Notes under the pieces: generated by a model
The model's input: only the letters and a program-made list of their open reading frames with translations
Told to the model about the DNA's origin: nothing
The model's database searches: none
Shown: positions 56,083 to 64,000 of the stretch, in pieces
How the letters are laid out: the number at the start of each line of letters is the position of its first letter
Position numbering within the stretch: position 1 is the stretch's first letter
Assembly (NCBI GenBank): GCA_037176705.1
Contig: CM073886.1
Coordinates: forward strand, 87,703,501-87,767,500
Direction of reading: 5' to 3'
DNA from: Molossus alvarezi
Lineage: Eukaryota > Chordata > Mammalia > Chiroptera > Molossidae
DNA: 64,000 nt
Program-made: the position numbers and the translations under genes

Positions 56083-57536
56083 ATTCTATAGTCAGAGAAG
56101 GATTATTTTAGGAGTAACTTGAATCTGAAAAAGGGCAAGGCGTTGCTATACTTTTAAGAGCTTCCAAAGAGCAAGAATAAATTTTTAAAAAAAGTATCAG
56201 CTCCTCTGCCTCTGGGTTAGAGGTTTTATGCTATTACATCTCATACAGGCTTGAGATGTCAACCAAAAACACGGGAATTCATCTTATTAGAATCTCTTCT
56301 TCATTTGCAGTTTCTAGGTACCCAAAGAAAGATTTCTTTCTGACAAGTGAGTGATAATATCTAAAGTCATTGTTCCCATAGTCTAACACCCCCAAAATGC
56401 TTCTTGAAAAATAGAAATTTAATTAGAGATCTCCCTTCCGCAGTTAGGGACTGAATTGGGCTGGTGGGCAACCAGCCCAGATACCCCTTGCTCCTCTTTC
56501 TATAACTAACTATAACAACACTCCAGTTTCAACATACCTAAACTATAACTGGGCCCTCAAGGGGTTTGCTACAAGGGAAAATCCATCTACTTTAGGTCAT
56601 CTGTGGTCCCACTATTACCACTGCAGACATCACCGCCAGGTGTGTTTGCCACCGGCCATGTCCTCTGTTAAATGCCTTGTGAGGATCATGTCATGTAATC
56701 TTCACACGTTCGTGAATGAGGGAGCAGCCGAAGCCAAAGGCCTGCGTGTGCAAGGGAGTGAGTTCTCTTCCTCGTGTTGGTGCCCATCCACCCGAGGGGA
56801 GCTGGCTCAGTGAGCTGTTAGGAAGAGCAACTTTTGCCCTTGAAGGTTCCCTTCCCTTCCAGTGTGCATCTTTTTGGTGTTCCTAGGATTTATGTGAAAA
56901 ATTCTAGCTGTTCACTGGGCATTCAAAATTATTTTTTTCAAGGAATGAAGTTTCAAACATCACAATTCTCATAAACACACTTCCTTAAGGAGCATTCAGG
57001 GTATTAACAGAAGGGATTCTGGACATTCTCTTCCTGATTTACTCAGAGACCACAGCTTTTCAGTAGAGGCAAGAATTCTTGAGTCCAGAATACTAGTCAG
57101 GGTTTGTCTCTTCTATGATGGGATAGTTTATCTCAGTATCTTCTTACGAGTATTTTGACAAAAACTAGTTCTGTAAATACTTAACAATAAAGAGGCTCAT
57201 GGGCAAATAGTTAGGGCAGGTAGGGATCTCAGTGTACAAACTTAGTTGTACAGGGAAATACTGTATTTTCTTATTTTCTGTGAATCAACCTGATTTTAAC
57301 TTTCATTTGCCATCCCTCCAAATTTGTGGGAAATTTCAACTTGAACATACATGGAATTCCTTCCTCTTCTCCCTCCAAAGGGCTGTGTCAAGATTCTTTG
57401 CTTTTATAGAGAGTGCAGGCTTTGGGGACATGTCTGTTCACACTCCTTGCTATGGGGATGCTTACTCTCCCAGCCTGCATGGTCTACTCAGGTGGGCCCC
57501 TGGCTGCTGCTATATTGTGGGTGGGGCAATATCTCC
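56083..57536. other. Unique sequence
   Basis: No repeat or exon recognised between the two 141-bp blocks. Confidence 0.4.
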
Positions 57537-57677
57537 ACCACTTCATTCAAGACGGTTGCCCTGTATGGAAAGGAGCAGGTAATGGTGGCTTATTATGGCA
57601 AGAAAAACCACTGAGGGATTAAGAGAGGTGGGACAAAGGGAGAACATACCTACTGAAAATAATATTAATACTTAGTG
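57537..57677 (+). repeat. 141-bp block, copy 2
   Basis: Same orientation and length as 55942-56082. Similarity stops abruptly on both sides (after aatacttagtg on the right). Confidence 0.8.
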
Positions 57678-58654
57678 TGAGTTGGGAAACCCCAGAGAAA
57701 AACCTGACATTGGGGACTGGGAGAGAATAGGGAGCATGTCTCCCGGCTCTTGGGACCCCAAACCACTCTTTCTTTTAACTCTGTTTGATTTGAAAATAAT
57801 CAGGAAGCCCTTGCTTTTTCATCTAATGGGGGAAGGGATAAAAGAAAGAACAGAAAAAATGTGAATTTGTACTTCACAAAATTATCTGTTATGAGCTGGG
57901 GAAACATTGCATATCCTGTTCTTTTCTTGGATTTCCACAGTGTATATTAACATATCAAAGGCTCTGAGAAGTCCTGTAATATGCAAATGTGTTTACATTT
58001 ATTATAACCAAGGGCTCCAAAATTTATTTGATTACTGAATCTATTAACATCCCATAGAGCTAGTATTCTGGAAGTGCTCTTCAGGAAATCTTCGGCAGTC
58101 AGTTCCTTGCGGACCCATTTCTGTCCTTGTCCAGGAGACCAGAGAAACAGGTTCTGCTGTCTTCCTATGGAGGGACAACACTCATTTCTGTCCTGTGGAG
58201 CTCAACTCTTTTGAATCCTCTGCTAACCCCATTCCCACTGCATTTCCAATGCTTTGGAACTGTGCCTTCCAACATTCTTAGAATGATTATACTTTCCTTA
58301 TGGCTTCCCACAGACCTCTAGGTCACTGCAGTTCTTCCGTTAGGCATCAAGAACACAAGCAAATTCCTTGGCGTTGTCAGTGCAATGAGCGCAGAGCACT
58401 AGGAACTTGAAGTATATTCCTAGAATATGCGTCTTGTTCACAGACACGGATATTTTAACCACACAGAGAGCTTTGCCAGGTCTGGGCTAATAACCAAGAT
58501 TAGCAGATGAGCACGAGGCTAGGCCTGACCGACCTGCACTAGGCTTAGTGCTGCTGGGACACAGGGCCTGCTGAGGCTTTTTCTTAGTTCAGCAAACTCT
58601 TGGGACTTTTCTTTCTTTCTTTTTTTGGTAGTGTGAAATTATACGTTTTATTTC
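57678..58654. other. Unique sequence
   Basis: Nothing recognised apart from a TTTC run near 58608-58625. Confidence 0.4.
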
Positions 58655-59320
58655 TAAACTTTTCCCGATGAACATGTACTTTTTTATTTTTCGATTACAG
58701 TTTACATTCAATATTATTTTATATTAGTTTCAGGTGTACAGCACAGTGGCTAGATAATCACATACTTTACACAGTGATCCTCCTGATATTTTCAGTACCC
58801 ACCTCGCACCATACAGAGTTATTACAATATTATTGACTAAATTCCCTATGCTGTACTATACAGCCCCAGGACTGTTTTGTAACTACCAATTGTACTTCTT
58901 AATCCCTTCACCTTTTCCACCTGGTCCTCCCTTCTGGCAACCGTCAGTCTGTTCTCTGTGTGTATGAGTCTGTTTCTTTTTTTTTTTTTAATCCTCACCC
59001 GAGGTGTGTTTCCATCTATTTTCAGACAGAGTTGGGAGGGAGAGAGAGAAACATCGATGTGAGAGAGATACAGCAATTGGTTGCCTCCAGCATAACCCCG
59101 GCCAGGGCCTGGGACGAACTGCAACCGAGGTACGTGTCCTTGACTGAAATCGAACCTGTGACTCATTGGTCTGCAGGCTGACGCTCCAACCACTGAGCCA
59201 AACTGGCCAGGGCTGTTTCTTTCTTTCTTTTTTTGTTCAGTTATTTTGCTGTTTGGTTTCCACATATAAGTGAAATGATATGGTATTTGTCTTTCTCTGA
59301 CTCATTTCACTCTATCAGAG
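58655..59320 (-). mobile_element. L1MA-like 3' UTR, split by a Ves
   Basis: In reverse: acagtttacattcaatatta, ttagtttcaggtgtacagca, agagttattacaatattatt, aattgtacttcttaatccct, cttctggcaaccgtcagtct; resumes at 59224 with ggtttccacatataagtgaa. Confidence 0.9.
58981..59213 (-). mobile_element. Ves SINE
   Basis: Complete Ves on the minus strand. Target-site duplication tgtttcttt on both sides (58971, 59214). Confidence 0.94.
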
Positions 59321-61239
59321 GACTTTTTATTACTCAATGAGCTGAGAAGGGAGACAAACTCAAGCCACAAGATTAAGACAGAAATCATACTCCATCATTC
59401 CCTGTGTGTTCCAGTATATTCTTTTAAAGGGGCTTATGTATTTTGGTTCCTCTTCTACTTTTTGGGCTCTTTGCTTCTCTGCTACCGTTAAGGCACCCAG
59501 TGACCACTTTGCCCTGTCCTGGGTCCTGTTCGCTGCCACATTCCTTTGTTCTGAATGATTTCTCATTTGTGACTCCCTGCCTCCCCAGTTAGAGTTCCCA
59601 GTGCTGTTCTACCCTTAGCTGCATCAGGGAAACCAAGCTGAGTAGACAAACCATGGCTGGGGGTCCCCTGTGCACTCCCCGGGTCCATGCATGTCTCTCT
59701 AACTGGAATTCCAGGTAAGAAATTTAGATTTTTGGGGGGGCGGAGAGGGGAATCATGTCCCTGGACATTTTCCCAGGGTGGGTCTGGCCTTAAGGGAGTG
59801 GTAAAAGAAAGTTGCAGTCACGGCCTTTAGAAAACCCACTTCTGTCCCCTTTGATGCTGGAGAGAGGAGTTAGCCTTGCTTCTTCCCCTTCTTTCATAAG
59901 CTTCTCTTCTGAAGCCTGAGGTCTGAGCTAATTTTGTTGACCTTTTTTTTTTTTCTCCATAGATGGAAGAAAGCCCTATTTTCTAAAGGAAACCAACTGC
60001 AGCTGTGAACCTCAGACATGTCGAAGTTGGGAATTCCTGGGGGGCTGGGCTCAGCTGTCAGCCTGGGGCTCCTGGAACACAACACTGGTAGGACCTGATA
60101 TGGGAAGAAAAGGTTCCTCTGTGTCAGCTGATTAGCAGATTTCAGTTGGGCCAACTAACTTCTTCTCACTCTACTTAGCTGACCCTAGAAATCTTGGCTT
60201 AACTGCAGAGCTGTATCAATTACAGTAATTTACATGAATTATTTACCAATTATCCTTAATTACCAGGCTGTATGATAATGATTATGCATATCATCAAATG
60301 TGTGCCAGATCAACTTGGTTGTGAGATTTATTTGATTGCAATACTAATCATTGTGCACATCTGCTTAGTCTTTGTGAGTTGCTCACATAGTATGGACATT
60401 TTCTCACACCTTGAGAACAATGGAGGTACTGTTGGAAGGCACTTGCTATTTTTACTGATGGGTTGAAGGAAGAAAGGAAGTAATCATGATTAGTATCTGC
60501 TCCCAAACCCAATCAATCCAGATGATTAGTTTTGAAGGTAAATTTGAGAGCAATGGTACTTCATTAGAATGCTTCTATCATCAAGGACAGGAACTTACAT
60601 CTATTTGTGCTTCTACCTTAGCCTCTAACATAGTAGATACTCAATAAACTGAACTGAATTTGAAATGGCACTAGGCTCTATTTCATGGCCCAAAATATTA
60701 AGGGTTATTATCACAAAATAATATACTGAGACTATTTCTTTCACTATCCTGAAGGTTCATAAAATCATATACATGGGAGTTTATGGGACTATTACAAAAT
60801 ACTACCTATAGTATGAAATGCAGTAATGGGGTATCCCATATCTGTGTCCCATATCACTCTACGGAGTTAACAACACATTTCCTGAAAAAGGGAGTTGAAC
60901 ATAAATACACATGGCAATGAGTGAGACCATCATTAGGGCAAAAGCCATGTATAGTTATTATTAAGTAGCCTATGTTTGCTAAGTTGTTAGAAAAATTATA
61001 TAAGCATAACATTTTCACATTGTATAAATTCAAACTGTACAGTTCAAAATGAATAATAGTGAAAGGTGAGTCTTGTTCCCATTCTGACTCCCCAGTTTCA
61101 CTCTCCAAAGGCAAATGCTGTCAATAGTTTCCTTTGATTTCTTCTAGAATTTTTCTATGCATATATCTGTATAGATATAGACAGTTTTGTTTGAAAATTA
61201 GGTAATTAGTAATTAGGTAATATTTAAGACACACAAAAA
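59321..61239. other. Unique sequence (about 1.9 kb)
   Basis: Contains a splice-framed candidate segment at 59963-60087 (see findings). Otherwise no repeat or known gene recognised. Confidence 0.4.
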
Positions 61240-61480
61240 TTTATGAAAAATAATGCTACTAATGTGTCCCCACCCTCCAATTTAATAAATAAAGCCAATA
61301 AATATAAATGCCCTTTATACATAAACACTTTCAGCCTTTCTGCTCTCGTCACTCAAGCATTTTAATGCCCTTTCCATCTCCCCCCAAGAGGTAACTGCTC
61401 TTCTGAATTTAGGTCTCATGCCTGCTTATTATACTTTGTTTTATATTTATGTATTCTAAGCAATATATATTAATGCTTTT
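61240..61480 (-). mobile_element. Old L1M 3' region fragment
   Basis: agaggtaactgctcttctga, atttatgtattctaagcaat follow an old L1M 3' region in reverse. Confidence 0.45.
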
Positions 61481-61489
61481 ATTTATAAT

Positions 61490-61693
61490 CGATTTTTTTT
61501 TTAGAGAGAGAGGTCGGGAGAGAGAGAAACATAGATGTGAGAAACATCCATTAGCTGCCTCTTGCATGCCCCCTACTGGGGATCGAGCTTGCAACCTGGG
61601 CATGTTCCATGAGTAGAAATTGAACCAGGACCTCTCAGTCCATGGGAGGACACTCAATCCACACTGATTGGATTGAGCCACACTGGCTGGGCT
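61490..61693 (-). mobile_element. tRNA-derived SINE (older Ves-like type)
   Basis: Head gcccagccagtgtggctcaa on the minus strand, with an extra duplicated piece (tccacactgattggattgag) near the head. Confidence 0.9.
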
Positions 61694-61966
61694 GAATTTA
61701 GGACTTTTAAAACCCTGTATGCTTTCTGTTGCTTCATATTCTGTCTCCTCTTTACCTGAAGGTGTCCAACCTCCTTGCGTATATGTGCCTTTCAAGGACA
61801 GAAATTGGAGCCCAAATGAAAATATAAGTTCATGTGTAGCTTGAGTTGTACTTTGTTCATGTGATGTAGAGGAGAACCTAGTTCCTCAGCTTCCTTTGAT
61901 CTTTGCTGCATTGGAGCATTTCTTCTGCACTTCCTCTTCTTTTTTCTAAATCTCAACTTCATTTTT

Positions 61967-62195
61967 GTATATATGTAATATATATGTATATATATTTTTT
62001 TCTTTATTGATTTCAGAGAGAGAGAAAGGGAGAGAGATAAAAACATTGATGAGAGAGAACATCAATTGGCTGCCTCCAGCATGCCCCCCATTGGATATTT
62101 AGCCCACAACCTGGGCATATGCCCTGATTGGGAATTGAACCGGTGTTCTCTTGGTGCATGGGTCAATGCTCAACCCCTGAGCCACACCAGCTGGG
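61967..62195 (-). mobile_element. tRNA-derived SINE (older Ves-like type) with AT-rich tail
   Basis: Head gcccagctggtgtggctcag on the minus strand, tail tatatgtaatatatatgtat. Target-site duplication ctcaacttcatttt at 61952 and 62196. Confidence 0.93.
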
Positions 62196-62339
62196 CTCAA
62201 CTTCATTTTCTTTGGAGACTCATGCAATACACATCTCCCATTCAAATCTTCCCACTCTATTCTCATTTGATCTCTAGACCACCACTAACTTTTGGGTGGG
62301 TATCCTTCTAGTTTCTTGTGGGGACATTCTTTAAGACTA

Positions 62340-62455
62340 TCTAATGCTTTATTTCTCATCCAACTGTCACTGGCTAGTTTTAGAACCCATGAATGATTAT
62401 TGCCTAAAACAGTTATTACTGTGGTAGTTGCCAATTAGTGATGTATAATTTTATT
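62340..62455. mobile_element. Small fragment of the ancient L1M-like repeat
   Basis: attactgtggtagttgccaa resembles the stretch at 13357-13382 (attactatgatggttaccaa). Confidence 0.4.
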
Positions 62456-64000
62456 TAAACCTCAAAATGATCTCAAGAAATATATTTTATTATTAGAATT
62501 TTGAGTATAGACAAAGCAGCAAGGAAATGAATAAATTTGAAGTGTTAATTATTGTCATCTAATTTCTCAGTTCCGATTCAATATATAAACCCCCTCATCA
62601 AAAACAAAACAACAAAACACCCCATTAGAATGAGGTTAATCCGCAACTATAATGGGCTACACTGGAAATATTCAAATTAAAAGCTGTAGGAGGGATAGTA
62701 AAGTCTCTTTATCCATCTTCAAGAATATTGAATGAAAATTTAAATGACTATGAATCTTATTCCGCACCTTTAAAATATGCAGCACAATTCAGAATAAAAA
62801 CTGCCCTACAACTTGTACTTCATCTGAAAGAATTTATTTTCTGAAGTTCCAGACCCCCCTCCCCCAAACAAACAACACAACTTTTCTTAAGTGGTGTTCT
62901 GTAGCATAAAGGCTTGTAGGCAGCTTCTGGAACCAAGATCCAAACTAAAGAAAATGTAAGTTGATGTTTTATTCTAATAGGACTGTGCGGGTCAACTTCT
63001 GAAAAAAAAAAGGTTAAAATTTTACTGCACAACAAGAGATGTGTTCCTGCTTCTAATCCTCATGTTTAAAAACATGTACATAGGGGGAGAAAATGCTTCA
63101 TGTCCTTATCAAGTAGGGCATAAGAAAATTGGAAATTGGTTCGTGATTTATTGCACCTCGGGCGACACACTGAAGTACGTTAGTAAAATTAACTTTTGGT
63201 GTATACAGTAGCTGCTTGCACAGCATGACTAAAGAAAGACCCTGTGAGTCGGAGAGGCTGCAGATGAATGAGGCCAGAAGTGGAAAACTTCCACTGGTGC
63301 AGGCAGCACAAATGCGTGTTGTTCGCATTTGCATTCGATCTTTGTGGCTAGTGGGAACACAGACTGAGAAGGCCCTGAAGGTCCTTCTCTCTTCCTTCCT
63401 CCAGCCACCTGGACCTATGCAAGCCCTTCTCATACAAGGGTCTCTTTGTTTGTTGTCAAGTCAGCGCTGCTACCAGTCATCCAGCGGAGAAAGTCAAGCA
63501 GAAGTCCAGACCCGAGGTTGCACAAGACCGCACTGTTGCAGCTTCGGGCCTGTGTGGCATTTTGGCGAGCGGGACGTTTTGAACACCCACAGGAGCTTGG
63601 GGTTGTGGACATAGCAATGGATAGGAAAACTGTTTGATAGCAGAGCCCTTTCTGTAAATTCCCATGTGGTGAACAAGGATGTGCAGTGTAATTCTGGTCT
63701 CATATGAAAATTCCTTGAAGCAGACCCTGAGACTGTATCGGATTCTCAGATCTTTCCCTTAATGAAATCGCCAAATGTAACATAAACATTAGGATTGCAT
63801 TTCAGTAATATAAACCAAAAGGGGGCAAATTTACATTTGTGCCCACACCATTAATGTAAATTGGTTATTAGCTCTTCATGCTAAAGAGCAGCCATATAAA
63901 ACATAAAGGTAGTTTTATTAACTACATTTGCCCTCTGAAATCTGCTGTGCATGGAGTTTACAATCAGTGAATTTTTTTCCCCTCCATGCAGTATGGCATT
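62456..64000. other. Unique, repeat-free sequence; possible conserved non-coding region
   Basis: About 1.5 kb with no transposon that I recognise. 63120-63600 is richer in CpG than its surroundings. 63750-63960 is AT-rich with several TTAAT/ATTA homeodomain-type words. Open frames here (63098-63433 minus, 63216-63614 plus) have no motif. Function unknown. Confidence 0.4.

Noticed and set aside
61403..61704. gaatttagg on both sides (61405, 61694) suggesting a SINE insertion with about 77 bp of extra 3' sequence (transduction)
   Set aside because: The extra sequence has no A tail at its end and looks like an old L1M fragment, and the duplicate is short. Coincidence is more likely.
1..64000. 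Functional tRNA genes suggested by many box A/box B pairs
   Set aside because: All such pairs belong to tRNA-derived SINEs (Ves types, MIR). None folds within a free-standing 72-76-nt unit with a T-run terminator.
1..64000. Recently active DNA transposons typical of Myotis (Helitrons, piggyBac, young hAT)
   Set aside because: I saw only old MER5A copies. Absence from 64 kb is not strong evidence about the species, so I do not use it to assign a genus.

Overview
The window reads as mammalian nuclear DNA from a microbat, most likely a vespertilionid or close relative. The main evidence is the repeat content. About 35 tRNA-derived SINEs of the bat Ves type are present (5' end GCCCTGGCCGGTTTGGCTC, box B GGTTCGGTTCC, CT-rich middle, A-rich tail). 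With them are L1 copies carrying one shared bat-type 3' UTR, two full-length 'half-L1' (HAL1) elements, and the usual mammalian fossils (MIR, L2, MER5A, L1M, a U6 pseudogene). I see no operons, no bacterial or viral genome, and no host protein-coding exon that I can name. Most open reading frames longer than 60 codons lie on repeats.

Layout. 1-4.7 kb: a full-length HAL1 (367-2803) with an exact 20-bp target-site duplication (TSD), then an L2 fossil carrying four SINEs, two of them in tandem. 4.7-10 kb: unique DNA, two MIRs and a second L2 fossil. 10-12.1 kb: a 5'-truncated L1 whose target site was later hit by a Ves. 13.1-19.4 kb: a deep nest in which an ancient L1M-like repeat is split by other L1M pieces, which are split in turn by a second full-length HAL1 (14547-17192) and five SINEs. 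19-29 kb: SINE-rich DNA, a tetranucleotide array, unique DNA and short L1 tails. 29.07-32.29 kb: a young-looking 5'-truncated L1 with a 17-bp exact TSD and about 990 uninterrupted ORF2 codons, including an intact-looking reverse transcriptase and the Cys-rich motif. 32.8-33.3 kb: a 38-bp minisatellite next to a GT-rich degenerate tract. 34.6-64 kb: mostly unique, SINE-poor DNA with MIR, MER5A, L2 and L1M fossils, a probable solo LTR (40034-40660), a U6 pseudogene (45132-45238), a 141-bp block present twice (55942 and 57537), and a quiet, relatively CpG-rich unique end that could hold conserved non-coding sequence.

How the parts work together. The interactions are parasitic. L1 ORF2 protein is the presumed source of the machinery that mobilised HAL1 (ORF1 only) and the tRNA SINEs, and their TSDs and A-rich tails fit that. 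Nesting gives a relative order: L2/MIR/L1M first, then HAL1, the older tRNA SINEs and bat L1, then Ves. The most distinctive observations are the tRNA-only short Ves variant (two independent copies), the Ves dimer flanked by one TSD, the HAL1 ORF1 kept open by compensating frameshifts, and the intact-RT L1. No undescribed gene system is supported by what I can see.
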